Shown in pieces: positions 1 to 11,237 of a stretch of 64,000 nt of DNA. The notes under the pieces were generated by a model. It searched no databases. It was not told the origin of the DNA and saw only the letters and a list, made by a program, of their open reading frames with translations. Numbering within the stretch: position 1 is the stretch's first letter; every line of letters begins with the position of its first letter. The translations under genes and the position numbers were made by a program. The stretch covers positions 1,426,001 through 1,490,000 of the forward strand of contig JBCAQO010000010.1 of the NCBI GenBank assembly GCA_039111635.1. The letters are read 5' to 3'. The stretch is from Heterobasidion occidentale. Taxonomy: Eukaryota > Basidiomycota > Agaricomycetes > Russulales > Bondarzewiaceae.

Positions 1-380
1 GCCTTCACAGCTAAATTCGCGTCCGTAGTATTTCCGACTTTGCCATATACTTTCCTGATTTATTGACCGTGTGGGTATACAGTATGACTGGCATGACTGG
101 AACCTTCAACGCGACTGTGCAAGCACAGATCGCCAATGCTGCCTCAGCATCTGCTGCCCCGTCTGCTGCAACTTCTGCTGCCGCATCTGCGACGAGCGCT
201 GTTGCGAGCTCGTCGCACGCATCCTCATCAGCTGCTTCCAAGACAGGGTCGTCCACTGCTTCTGCAAGCTCCTCCGCCAAGGCGCAGAACGCCAGCTCCA
301 GCGGTGCAGGTCACGTCGTGGTTTCAAGCGTGCTCGGAGCTGTCGGTGTTGCCGTCGCAGCATCGACTCTCTTTTTCTAA
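1..380 (+). CDS. 3' end of a secreted Ser/Ala-rich protein, probably GPI-anchored
   Basis: Only the C-terminus lies in the window. An exon at 1-20 (reading AFTAKFA) is followed by a GT-AG intron at 21-82, donor GTCCGT, acceptor TACAG. The last exon, 83-380, opens with MTGMTGTFNATVQAQ, runs through about 70 residues made almost only of Ala and Ser with some Thr, and ends in a hydrophobic tail (VVVSSVLGAVGVAVAAS) right before the stop TAA. A small-residue stretch followed by a hydrophobic C-terminus is typical of fungal GPI-anchor signals, so I infer a cell-surface location. The catalytic or binding part is upstream of the window, so no function can be named. Confidence is good for a real gene end and low for its class. 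Confidence 0.6.
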
Positions 381-1302
381 TCGGGTCTATATCCTCTTTT
401 TACTTGATAGTGGTTTTCTTCTCTAATTTTGGATTGTGCGGTGTTACATGTACGTACGCTTTGACTTTCGAGCTACAGAGTGTTCTCTCTACCCGACTAG
501 TCTCATCGAACTATCGGATGTTCCAGCCGTCGCGCTTGACAATAAGGTTGTTTTACACTCTCAAGAGACGGTTCTCAAGTGATCTAAGTATACGTGTCGT
601 CGTTATATTTCAGGATGAGAATCTAGAGACAACTCCCCTTCGTCTTGCTGTGGGACTTTCCATCTCAAGCATGAGTGGCAGCAATTCGAAGGCACGCCGG
701 CGCCGACGTTACCACAAAAGGCAACAACAATATTTCAACTAATTAAATCTCATCAGTTTGATCTTCTGTGCTGCGGCTTTTGCAATGCGCATCCATCCAG
801 ATCCATCCAGTATCATTCCGAGAGCACTCAAAAGGTACTGCCGGCGTTTTCTCCTGTCTAATACCTTGGTCCCATCCGCTATTGACTGTGCCCAATCTGT
901 GCCCCACAGCGCTCTTGTGACCGGCACGGATATCCGGTTTTCTTGCAGACATCGTCGCCCATCGTCACTTGCGATTGGAAGCTTTTCTAGTGTGACCGGT
1001 CATCTGAGCTATATGTGATTGTGGGTTCCCCCAGGTTCCCCTTCCCCTCTGGCCCTTTCTGGGAGATCTGTTTAGCGCTCGTCACTGAAAATCATGCCCT
1101 ATCGCGCAGTCTTCGCACCTTTAGAGAACCTCGAGTCCCATGACCTCTGCGGCAGAAACGCACCCTGCCGGTAGGCCACCTCGCCCCTGCCTCGGTCTTC
1201 TTCCCCGCAATCGGACTCGTGGTATAAAATCTGGGGCAGACTGTTTGCGGAGTCAAGCAAGGCTTGGCCCTTCCTTTCCTTCTCCCTATTCTCTCCTCCA
1301 TC
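381..1302. other. intergenic region upstream of the MFS permease
   Basis: No supported gene. The open frames here (for example to 742 on +, and 758-1018) are low-complexity or lack a start context. A TATA-like GTATAAAATC lies near 1221-1230, about 75 bases before the ATG at 1303, with a C/T-rich tract at 1268-1300 between them. This is a plausible core promoter for the downstream transporter. Confidence 0.5.
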
Positions 1303-3963
1303 ATGGTTGGCGAACCTAGTCAGCGCCTCGATCTTGACGTTGAAAAGGTACAGGTCGAAGAGAGGGAGCAGGAGAAAGCCAATGCGGAGGGGACGTTGTA
1401 TCAGTCTCAGCTTGGTGAAAAGGCGATCCGCAAGCACTTCTTCTCTCCGCTCGATCCTGCCTTTGCGGAGGCCGTGCACAAGGATGCGGAGGGTGTGCAG
1501 TACACCGAAGCAGAAGAAGTGAGTGCTCGCCGCAATACCGATTAGCAAGAGGCAGCTTCTCATGCGGTGTCACCGGAAATAGAAAGCTGTCAGGCATAAA
1601 ATCGACTTGCGTGTTCTTTCGTTAGTGGTCTGCAGTTATATCTGTACGTCTCCATATTCATCTGCCAGAATCAATGCTAACATCGCATGAGACAGTCAAT
1701 CAATTCGGTGAGCTCAGGGTAATGATATCAAGCGAGGGGTATTCTTAATCACGTCTCACAGATCGAACAAACATGTGCGCTCATATATATTTGAGTTGGC
1801 TTTGATGAAATTGACATCCACTGCTCAGCGGAAACGCACATGTTCTTCCAGCCTTCAATGCCAACTTTGTGAGTGCCGTATTATTTTAAAAGCATAGTTC
1901 TCAAGCCATTTTCCATAGGGGATCACAAATAATAACAAATGGACACTCGCTCTCAGTATCTTTTATGTTGGATACTGCAAGTCAAGGAGTCTTTTGAACG
2001 CATCTACAGTCTCTGATTCCTTTATATCTTAACTAGGTCTTTTGGAAATGCCCGCGAACGGTCAGTGAAGAGCCAAGACACTCTTGTCATTACCGGTACT
2101 CTTGGCATTCATCTTCTTTCTCATACCAGTTCTCCAGAGACAAATTGGTGCCAATCGATTGTGAGCTTGATTAGCCTTTTTAACAGTCCGACTATCTAAC
2201 GTGTTTTCTTGTGCGAAGTTTCTTCATGTCCTTGACTTTCTGGGGTCTGGCGTCACTCTCATTCGTATATGCCAAGGGGTATCCGACTGTTGGCCCTGCG
2301 GTGTGCACAATTTTCTGATATTATGAAGAAAAGCATTACTGATATCTCGTCTCCTCAGTATCTTACTTGGAATTGGGGAGGCTGGCTATTATGCGGGCAT
2401 GATATACTACTTGTCGTTCTGGTATAGAAGGTGCATTAGGCTGTAATTATCCGTCATAGTTCGCTGACATCCCTGGGTGCATAGGCGCGAGTTAGCTACT
2501 CGTATAAGGTTGGTGTAGCATCTTCATTAACCGCGCGTAGTCTAACAACTTCAACTTGCAGTCTCTGCATGACTGGAACGCTTCCTGGTGCTATAGGTGT
2601 AAGTCATCACACGTCTTTACTTTGAAAAATACTCAGACAACTGTATATTGTAGGGTTTATTGGCATTTGGTCTTGTTCGGGCACACACATCCGTCCTTAA
2701 AGGGTACGCTCCGTTCTGTCAAGTGTTGTCTTAAAATTCGCGTTAATCGAACCTGTTAGCTGGCAGTTTTTATTTTTAGTGAGCATCTAGTTTAAGACGG
2801 GCAGGGATATTGAGAGATTGAACTCCTTCTTAGATTGAAGCAATTCCGGATCTTATCATGGCTGTCATGATTCTGCTCTTCTTGCCTTCCTTCCCCTTCT
2901 CATCGACCTTCCTGAACGCAAGAGAAAGAGCAATTGCGCAAGCCCGACTTGACCGCGATCATAAACCGCAGTCTCATGGCGGTATGACCGGCTGGCAAGG
3001 CTTCAAGGCCATCGTTACAGACCCAAATGCATGGCTTTTGATGATGGTTTATGCTACATGTGGGTTTTTTTCCGTACCGCTGCCAGTTTTCCATCAAATC
3101 ATTACCTTAATCGTTTCTTTGCAGTCAATATTGGGGTCGCGACTGTGTCATACTTTCTACCGACGGTAATATTCGCATTTACTCTTGGTCATTCCTGATT
3201 TACTTAATGCATGTCCCAGCTCATAAAAGAACTCGGCTTCACCTCCATTCAAGCCCAAGGAATGACTGTAGCTCCATACTTCGTTGGCTGGTTTATGGTC
3301 TTCTTCCAGGCTTGGCACTCTGACCGTACAAGCGACCGTGGCTGGCATATCATGGCTTCCACATTCGTCTCCTTTGTTGGATACCTCATCCTGGCCACAT
3401 CCGTTCAGAAGAGCGTAGGTGCGGCATACTTCGCACTATTTCTTGTTGTTGGCGGGAATTACAGTTTATTCCCCCTGGTCATGTGGGTGCCGACCGCGTC
3501 GTTATTGAACATTCTTGATCTCACCGCATATAACATATAGGAGCTGGGCAGCAAATACGTTCTCACCTACGTCGAAGAGAGGTGTCGGAACGGCCTTCAT
3601 TGTCTCGATATCGAATTGTGTTTCGATGTGAGTGCTAGATTTCTAGAAGTTTGACCATGCCTTACCTTTTTGATAGCGCTTCTCCTCAGATCTACTTCGA
3701 CCCGGAGGACAGCTACCGTAAGGGCCATGCTATCTCTGCCGCGTGCGTCCAGATTGAGAACATTCTACGACTAATCCAAACTGACATACATCCGCAGTTG
3801 CCTCCTGGCATCCTTCACTTGCGCCTTCATCTTGCGGACTCGTTTATCCAGGAAGAACAAGGAGAATGCTGAGAAACTCGCAGCCCTAGAAGCGGAAGGC
3901 AAACTTGAGCCAGCATTCGGCGAGATTGTCGACCACGATCCGCGCTATGTCTTCATGACGTGA
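1303..3963 (+). CDS. MFS permease, anion:cation symporter (Dal5/Tna1-like) family
   Basis: Membrane transporter of the Dal5/Tna1 type; known members move allantoate, nicotinate, vitamins or related organic anions with protons, and the substrate here cannot be told. Spliced reading begins MVGEPSQRLDLDVEK (cytosolic N-terminus), then KAVRHKIDLRVL, DRTNIGNAHVL (the family's DRxNIGNA loop), GITNNKWTLALSIFYVGYC, LLEMPAN, FFMSLTFWGLASL, ILLGIGEAGYYAGM, GGLLAFGLVRAHTSVL, IEAIPDLIMAVMILLFLP, a central loop, then LIKELGFTSIQAQGMTVAPY, SWAANTFSPTSKRGVGTAF, SPQIYFDPEDSYRKGHA and a hydrophilic tail ending YVFMT. Exons I could place: 1303-1518, 1583-1643, 1696-1707, 1762-1774, 1829-1868, 1919-1976, 2037-2060, 2130-2160, 2219-2300, 2359-2430, 2485-2508, then about eight more to 3963. 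The frame stays open throughout, so the gene looks intact. The intron after 1976 uses a GC donor. Confidence 0.85.
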
Positions 3964-4231
3964 AAGAACTGTTCAAAGACCAACATTGATGTACTTAAGG
4001 ATCGCGACTGTCACGAAAATGACGAGATCTGTAGTAGTTCTGTAGTCAGCATGTCCAATCTACAGCAAACTTGAATTTTGGAAGTCTCACTGCTGTAGAG
4101 CGGCCCGGAGATCTCCGGTGCCCTCGTCGCTCAATTGTGTCACAGACTCAACTATCTGACTCTCAAGAGCCCTCAGACCACGAGAAAGGCTTCTACTTGC
4201 AATCACTCTCATCCATCGAACTAGGCGCGGA

Positions 4232-5908
4232 ATGGAAGCCTTGAAGTCAAAGTTGAAGCCAAAGGAGAAGCGGCAGACTCAGTCGCGGCCCAGCGGACAT
4301 GAACGCTTGAAGTCCATTGTGCGCAGACTCCCCCCAAACCTACCCGAAGATATATTTTGGCAGAGCGTGCAGAGTTGGGTCACAGATGAAACTGTGAGCT
4401 GGAAAGCCTTCTACCCAGGCAAGCTCAGGAAGAAGTGAGTAATCGCCTCAGTATCCTCACGCCCCAATATTCAGTGTGATAACAGGTTAAACAAGGAGAA
4501 CGTCTCTTCACGAGCGTACATTGCTTTCAAGACTGAGGATATCTTGGCCTCTTTCAGTCGCGAATATGACGGCCATATCTTCAGGGATAAATCTGGTTCG
4601 TTTCGCTCACTATTAAGCGCGCATGTGGCCTCAACGGTTCGACGTGAAGGGAACGAATTTCAAGCTGTCGTAGAATTTGCCCCATATCAGAAGGTTCCTT
4701 TGGAGAAGAAGAAAGCTGATAGCAGAAATGGCACGATAGAGAAAGGTGTGTTTAACTTGTGGTGAGACCATGACCGTCGAGCTAGTAACTGACCTCAAAT
4801 GAATTCAGATGAAGACTTCATTTCTTTCATGCAAGTGCTCGAAGCGTCATCTGCGAAACTTGTAGACACAGAACAGCTCCTGGATACGCTGAGTTCGTAT
4901 GACTTTGGGCACAGATCATATCTAGACTATCTCGATTGACTCATCTCATCTATAGTCGCGTCCACACAACCTGTCCCCATGCCAAAGTCTACTCCCCTTC
5001 TCGAGGCGTTGAAAGCTGAAAAAAGCGCCCAAAAAGACAAGGAAGCCATTCTTCGAAACCACCCTCACTACAAGGATGCCGCCGCTCTATCGAAGAAAGA
5101 GGATGCAAAGAGGAGAGGGGCCGTCCCTGCACCTGCAAAACACAGCGACATACCATCGGTGGGGTCGAAAAAGGGATCGAAGAAGGCAACTTCAGCCGCC
5201 CAGAAACAAACTAGCTCTTCAACTTCCCAGCCCAAGAACGGGAGCTCCTCGACGACTGTACCCATGCCTGTGAGTAAGACTCCACCCACCGGGCCAAAGA
5301 GTGGGCGTAGCGGTCGGTCGCAAGCTCAAGCCCAAGATACTCAACCTCCTCGGAGTCCAATCACATCTGCCACCACTGTTACCACTTCCGTTCCCTCTGC
5401 CTCTATCTCTGCATCGTCAGAAACCGCTCCTTCTGGCGCGGGAAGTGGTACGACTGGCAGAAGACCGCGCCCTATCCTTGGTCTGGCGTCTCGACAGTTT
5501 GAAGCCGCGCTAAGTGGCGCAGGCGTGTCTAAGCCGAAGCGCGAAAGAGCCGCCGAGAAGGATAAGGGTAAAGATAGAGAGAAGGATAAGGATAAAGGAG
5601 TTGAGAGCCGAGATCCGGACGAGGATGGGGCTAAGAGCAAGGAGCGAGAGCGAAGGAGGGAGGACAGGGCGGAGGGGAAGTCGACTAAACAAGCTAAAGC
5701 GGAGAAAACTGCTGCCGTACCAACTGTTCCGGCGATATTGCATAGAGAAGGGACATCGCAGGTAACACCAAGGATTCTCACCAGACCCCCGGATGTGGAA
5801 GGCAATGCGGCTGTTTCAACCCCACCCTCTGGTGCCGAGGGGACGAGGGGACGGGGGTTTGCAAAGTCACGCGGGCGAGGGAGGGGAAGAGGGAAGGAAA
5901 CCAGATGA
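4232..5908 (+). CDS. UPF3: UPF3-like nonsense-mediated decay factor
   Basis: UPF3 links exon-junction or terminating-ribosome signals to UPF2/UPF1 in nonsense-mediated mRNA decay and shuttles between nucleus and cytoplasm. Five exons (4232-4434, 4486-4595, 4650-4745, 4809-4892, 4956-5908) give 481 residues. The Smg-4/UPF3 RNP-type domain is at about residues 25-170: KSIVRRLPPNLPEDIFW, SSRAYIAFKTEDILASF, FRDKSGNEFQAVVEFAPYQK, and DEDFISFMQVLE, ending TPLLEALKAEK. The remaining two thirds is low-complexity: Ser/Thr/Pro-rich, then Lys/Glu/Asp/Arg-rich (about residues 365-430), ending in an RG-rich tail (RGRGFAKSRGRGRGRG) of RNA-binding type. Introns 2 and 4 use the less common donor GTTCGT. The order of conserved blocks makes the assignment firm. 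Confidence 0.9.
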
Positions 5909-6404
5909 ATTCGTTGACTACTCAAAAGTTCGGGCTCATCTTGTAACGTCTCACTCCGTAGGTGCTTGTTCAAAGTTGACCTCTTGTCCGTAGCTTCTTT
6001 GTGCACCAGCTTTCTTGTACCCGGACTTAGCTCTACCCACTGACTCGCAGAGCCCCCTCCATTTCTTTCGACTGCATCGATGTGATGCCTTTACTGTATA
6101 CCACGGGTTACACCTGGGTCCGATGAATCTTGATCCTAGCTAGGTCTTGGAATGAGACTAGTTCTCTATGTTCATGCTATCGACGAAATTTGTGCCCTGA
6201 TTGAAATCCTACTCCCTGAAAAATAGAGACAAGGCCTGGTCTTAGTGGTCCAAGAAATTCTCATGCAACCCTACCATACTCCCACATTTCTTTGATTGCA
6301 GAACAGTGAGTCTCGTTGGAAAGTCTGCCTTGAGGCTCGATCGAACGCAACGCACGAGGAGACCGCTTCCGGCTGATGCCGGTCGGGATTTAAAGCAACG
6401 TTCT

Positions 6405-6412
6405 TATATAAG
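6405..6412 (+). promoter_or_regulatory. TATA-like element of a presumed non-coding transcript
   Basis: TATATAAG followed at 6421-6480 by a C/T-rich stretch, the usual arrangement at fungal transcription starts. No protein gene follows, so it may drive the snoRNA-bearing transcript. Confidence 0.3.
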
Positions 6413-6620
6413 GCCGCCTCGTTTTTTCACTCATCCCATCCGTCTGACTGTCTTCTTCCCATGCTTTGCCATCCCTCAATCATCTTACGACACTGGTGAG
6501 CCTTGACTATCAAGTTTCTTTGATGTCTTTGTCGGCCGGTCGATGCTCACCGCAAGTCGGACTGACGTTATGTGTACGTTTTGATTTCATTATTTCTTGT
6601 TCAATCGAATTACCCTCGAT

Positions 6621-6686
6621 GTATGATGATTCCGAATCACAATTATCAAGCTCAACAGTCTAATGGACCTAGTTCATCTGCTGACT
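6621..6686 (+). ncRNA. candidate box C/D snoRNA guiding 25S rRNA methylation
   Basis: A C box (ATGATGA, 6623-6629) and a D box (CTGA, 6681-6684) lie 51 bases apart. Between them, TCAAGCTCAACAG (6646-6658) is perfectly complementary over 13 bases to the universally conserved large-subunit rRNA segment CTGTTGAGCTTGA near the peptidyl-transferase centre, and is followed at once by a D'-like CTAA (6660-6663). Just upstream of the D box, CTAGTTCAT (6669-6677) is complementary to the fungal 25S segment ATGAACTAG. The rRNA sequences are from memory. No clear terminal stem is visible. The methylated nucleotides are not assigned because the D' box is imperfect. Confidence 0.45.
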
Positions 6687-7087
6687 ATATTCTGCAATCC
6701 TGACCTCTTCTTCTGTTCCCGTCCATGTTTGTATCTTGACGAAAGCTCATCAAAACTTTTTTCATAGATTTTCTTCGGACTCGGATGTTCACGGGAAATC
6801 TGTGAAAACTCAGAGAATCTTGATCTGCCATCTGGTATGATGGCTATCTTTGTTCATGCCTCATCTTTCGTGTCGATTGTCTAGTCAATTCGTAGATGCT
6901 GCTAGCTCTGTAGCCAATGTGATGGGTATGAATACAAATTGACGTTGATCAGATATACACGACAAGACAACGTTCCTCATGAAGAAGTATCGATGATTAT
7001 GTATAACTGAGTGCCAATGAGAAACTGTCATAACAGAAAAATCTTTTTTTCTTGGAAAGACTCGCAAGGTTGGATTGTCCTGGATTT

Positions 7088-8726
7088 TCATTCGTAAACA
7101 TAGCACAAGATCCCATCCGTGGTGTTGAACACATCATGGATAGTTGCTTGAGGGAATAGCCCGTCGGCTGGCATCAATGATTGGAACTGCTCACATTCAA
7201 CCTGAAAAGCGAAATTGATAGGGGAGGACAATGGCACGCACATTCAAGTAGGGAGGCGCGCCGTTGGGATACTCGTTGTAGTATGTCACGTTCGTAAGCG
7301 CTTCCACGGAGCCACCGGAGTAGGACCAGAAGTTTGAAGGGTTCTTGTGCTGCCAGTCGTACCACACCTTATCGACCATCTACTTCGTTCATACGTTGTT
7401 TTCAGCAATGCTACGAAGAAATTAGAGAACAGTACGCACAGCATGGTGCATCCAGAACAGAGGTTCTGACAGTCATACATTTTACAGAGAACGGATAGGT
7501 GTCAGCATAAGTTGGGCTCAAAAATGACAATGAGTATACCATTCGCAGACCAGGTGGGTCCTGGAGTGCAGTTCGCGGGTGCGTTCTTTGGGCACATGCC
7601 TGCAAGGTCGCTATGAAGTCAAACATGCGTCCAGGTCATCCGCACAGATAAAAAGCAGTATTAACGCCCACCCTCCCGTTATCTCATGCACAGACCCATG
7701 CGCGCCCTACATCTAACGGTAAGTCGTCTATACACACTAACATAGGCAACAGACAGACGATAGGTGAAACCAGACTAACTCACTTCAAACGCCTCAAAAT
7801 ATGCCTGGAATGCCTTGAAATCGCCAACAAATCCATTGACAAGCTTTGACACTTCCTCCAGTGTGAAAGAAGTGTTTGCATATTTCGCAGGGTCAGGAAG
7901 GAACGGCGAAATCGACGCCGGCGTGCCCAGGTAGGGTTGCAACGTAAAATTACGACGCAGAGTGTGCGGAGCCGGATAAGAAATATGGAAGTCGCTGAAT
8001 CCACCGTCAGGGACTTGATAGTCATTCGTGGGGTCGCCCCACCCGCCCAGCCCACTCTTTGGGTCTGAGTCCTTGAAGAATGCCGAGCTGAAGAAGTTGG
8101 CAGAGTCTGTGGCGTGCGGAGGGTGAGTGCACGGATTCATGTGCTAGATATCGTGATACAATACCAATGCTCCAGTTCCAGTAAGGCGAGGACCCTTCGT
8201 AACCACATTTCTCCTTCAATGCGGTCTCATAGACGGCTACGTACCACCTGTGCCAAGGGAGGAAGAGACCGGTGAAGTGGATCTTTCCGATCACGGATGA
8301 GTCTTTCAAATGCGAGCACAAGGCAGCGAATCCTTACCAGAACATTCAAGTCCATGTGCATGTAAACAAAATCTACCGACCATCTCATGAGTAGAATGTT
8401 GATGCATAAAGACAGATCCCAACTCGCCATCATGATAGGATCCTGTTGTGTTCACAGGTGGTATCGCAAAAATGGATATGTTAACTGTCGGCATTAACCT
8501 GGGATCATGAGGGTGATGAGATAGGCACTGAATGTTGACACAGGATGAGCGGTGATATTCCGATGTACGGCTCGGGAGCACTGACGTTGACCGCGGATAC
8601 CCAGTTGCTCCTCTCCGTGACAGTCATCTGCCTCCATTCTTTACGAACGGAAGGATGAGTGCATATCGCACGGACAGTGCATATCGCAGTGGCCCACAAA
8701 CTGAAGAAAGTTTTCAATCCTCTCAT
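7088..8726 (-). CDS. secreted tyrosinase (type 3 copper oxidase)
   Basis: Oxidises mono- and diphenols to quinones, probably outside the cell. It starts at 8726 with a short signal peptide (MRGLKTFFSLWATAICTVRA) followed by the family's N-terminal pattern CTHPSVRKEWR. Reading across introns: SNWVSAVN-CLSHHPHDPR; DFVYMHMDL (first CuA His); HFTGLFLPWHRWYVAVYE (second and third CuA His); CGYEGSSPYWNW; a long exon from about 8105 to 7780; GAHGSVHEITGG (first two CuB His); MCPKNAPANCTPGPTWS; EPLFWMHHA (third CuB His); MVDKVWYDWQHKNP; and a final exon ending DGILCYVYE. All six copper-ligand histidines are present. The size, near 380 residues, and the absence of a long C-terminal extension fit the short secretory tyrosinases of fungi. 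About eight introns. Confidence 0.88.
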
Positions 8727-9624
8727 GGACCAGAGAAACGAATGCAGGGCAATTTGTTCCTCCCCAGACCACCGCAACTGATGCCTTCATATACTGAGCC
8801 CGTTGAAGGTGTATTAATATCTCACTCTCGTACAGAGTCGCCTAGTCGATGTTCCTGTGGAGGAGGGGCCTGAGTCGGGTGCTGTACATGAAATTCCATA
8901 AGGCGATTGGGCGTAAACGGGCAACCGTTGGCTAATTCAATAGTTGATAGAAGTGAATGATTGAGCTGCACTCCAAGCAGAAATTAACTGCGATGTTCCG
9001 TGTAACCCTTCTGGAGAAGGAGGAGGATGTAGCATGAGCATGACAGTGATCCTCTCATACCGTGGAGTCCGGTAACATTGGACGCAATCTTGACGATATA
9101 TGGAGAATAAGGAGCGATTTCAAACAAACGATCGGCACTCACTTGCCTTTCTGCACAGACACACATGATGAACCAGAATGAGGCGGTGCTTGGTGGGACG
9201 CCCATATCAACTCGTGTTCTGTAACGCCAACCGATCTAGTCGACACTGCCTGTGTGATTCACGAACGGCTTCCATGGGGCGGTGGAAGCGCCTGATCAGA
9301 AAGTTACCGAATATCAAGGGTCGTCGTTGTAAATCTGAACTTTGATCACGAGAACTTGCTCATGTCTCGATCGTAAACAAGTTTGGCGCAAGATTGAATA
9401 TGCTTAGTAGAGTCGACGCTGAGCTCCATAAACGTACCTCACTAGAGAAGTAGACCGCCGTGCACATACTTCTCGAGAACAGGCTGCAAGTGAGCTATTT
9501 GAGGGCCAGGCTCGTCACTTTGCTTCATTCCATAGAGATATAAGAAGGGTAGACATTACGAGAGCGCCGCTCAGTCCATAGTAATAATACAACATCCGAA
9601 GTGCGGGTAAGGAAGACAGTCGTA
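8727..9624. other. interval between tyrosinase and SYF2 with one unassigned open block
   Basis: Both flanking genes are on the minus strand, so this should hold the tyrosinase promoter. On the minus strand an open block at 8984-9205 reads FEIAPYSPYIVKIASNVTG and is flanked by GTGAGT and GTATGA donor-like sites, which gives it some coding character. I do not recognise the family and could not extend it in either direction. Otherwise nothing is seen. Confidence 0.3.
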
Positions 9625-10745
9625 TCATAACGCAGTTCCGCGCTCGAAGCTTGCCCGGATCTCCGACGTGTATTTGTCGTAGTATCGAGCAATCTGACAA
9701 AAAAAAACGCAATAAGGTATCGCATCGCGTAACATTGTGGTAGCAGACTTGCCTTTTTGTTGAACACACGATTCCGCTCGTTGATATACGTGATATCACC
9801 TTCGTCCTCGTTCGCGCGCTTCCGCGAGAAGTTGCGTTTCTTGTCAACACTTAAGATCGAGCGGTTCAGCGTTCCGCGGAGATGCACATGGATGGAAACG
9901 ATAACGCACTCTCTATTGATCTTGCTAATAACCCTATCGATCGCATCCTCGGTCGGTTTGCTATCAGCGTAAAGCAAGCTGTTCGCATCACGATACAAAC
10001 TCTCTGCTGCGAGCTGCTGTTGCTGGCTTGTTGGTACAAGCTGAGAAAACCAGAATTAGTACTCCTATTAAGTTGTATATCGAGAGATCATTTAATAACG
10101 CACCTGCATGTTTGAGCCTTGTTGAGGATCGAAATTCGTAATGGTGGTTGATGACGATGCGCCAGCCCCCGATACGCCTGCCCGTTTTGTGAGCGTTCCC
10201 GGAGCAAGACCCATGGCCACCTCCTTCTGACGATTGTATTGTGTCATATCAGGTTTAATCTGGTCAAGGTCCTTCTTGTACCTCCGCCGGGCAGCGTGTG
10301 CGTCATCTGCATGGCGGAATGAGGTTCATGCACATGCTCAGTAAAGTTCCTCGATGTCACGAGAGGAAAAAGAGAACGCACCGTGAAACTCAAAGTCTGC
10401 TCTCCTGGCTTTCCGCGCCAGCTTCTTCTCCCACTCATCATTTTCCTCAATAGTCCACTCCCAGTTCTTTGCTCGCTCAACGTCCTCACCACGCTCTTCC
10501 GCATCTGCCTTTGTCCGTAACACCTCGGCGAGCCTCTTTTGTTTTTCTAACCGCGCTGCATCTCGTGCATTGACCTTCGCTTTTGCAGACTCTTCTATAA
10601 CCGATTTGCGGTTGGCTTTCGCAGAGGAGCGCTACCGTGAGCATGGAGTTTAGTACTGGCGACTGGTCCTTGAACCGAGGGTCATGAAACATACCATCTT
10701 GGCTCGTAGCTCCTCCATCTTTGCCTTCCTCTGCTCCATTGTCAT
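9625..10745 (-). CDS. SYF2: SYF2 pre-mRNA splicing factor
   Basis: SYF2 is a component of the Prp19-associated (NineTeen) complex that stabilises the activated spliceosome. Spliced reading on the minus strand: MTMEQRKAKMEELRAKM, RSSAKANRKSVIEESAKAK, AAR-LEKQKRLAEVL, RGEDVERAKNWEWTIEEND, a basic block, DAHAARRRYKKDLDQIKPDM (the conserved KxxKPD region), PTEDAIDRVISKINRD, KRNFSRKRANEDEGDITYIN, ERNRVFNKK, then IARYYDKYTSEIRASFERGT-AL and stop. The C-terminal block YINERN-x-FNKK...YYDKYT-EI...FERGTA is diagnostic of SYF2. At least five introns. An in-frame ATG at 10832 would add 29 residues without conserved features; I chose 10745 because the charged coiled-coil-like N-terminus begins there. Confidence 0.9.
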
Positions 10746-11237
10746 CTTTTCTGACGTCTCAACGTCTAGTGTCCAGTATCGGATGGCATAATGATGAGGT
10801 GGTGGGCACACAGATGTGGGAGTCGACTTCAACGTCGGCCACTGCGCTGAAGGGGCTTAGGTAATCACAGATTACACGTGCTCGGGCCATGGACCTCGAA
10901 TCCTGGCGTCTGATTCGTCCTACTCCATTGTTTCATCGAACGGACATTATTGGACGCCTGAGCTGGGATCATATCCAGCCCGTTTCCTCGCGAAGTATCA
11001 ATTGTGTGATGACTTCCCGCGGAAGACACGGTTCTCGGTTGTTATTTCAGTACAATGACGCATATGATGATTTCCTTCGGCTAGTGAACTTCTTGCATCC
11101 TCTGACGTGCTTCCACCTCCGAGATATTCCGCTCCGAGTTTCAGGTTGGAGCTATATGATTCATCCTCAAACTGCTGCCCATCTGCCTTGCTTTCGTTTT
11201 GACAAGCTCTAGACAAACTTCGATCCATCTTCTAGCC
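10746..11237. promoter_or_regulatory. divergent promoter between SYF2 and NDH-2
   Basis: The two housekeeping genes start on opposite strands 492 bases apart. A palindromic CACGTG E-box-like hexamer lies at 10875-10880. The frame at 10889-11212 has no conserved content. Confidence 0.4.

Larger units (their letters stand above)
5909..7087. other. non-coding interval with promoter-like and snoRNA-like elements
   Basis: No convincing protein gene. Short frames at 6306-6506 and 6466-6663 have no conserved features. The interval holds a TATA-like element near 6405, a pyrimidine-rich tract at 6421-6480, a GTGAGC splice-donor-like site at 6496, and a candidate C/D snoRNA (listed separately). A spliced non-coding host transcript for snoRNA is my preferred reading. 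Confidence 0.4.

Noticed and set aside
71..742. 223-codon plus-strand frame at the left edge
   Set aside because: Cys/Arg-rich out-of-frame reading of the Ser/Ala repeat, continued into 3' flank.
5341..6006. 221-codon minus-strand frame
   Set aside because: Antisense to the low-complexity part of UPF3; no motif.
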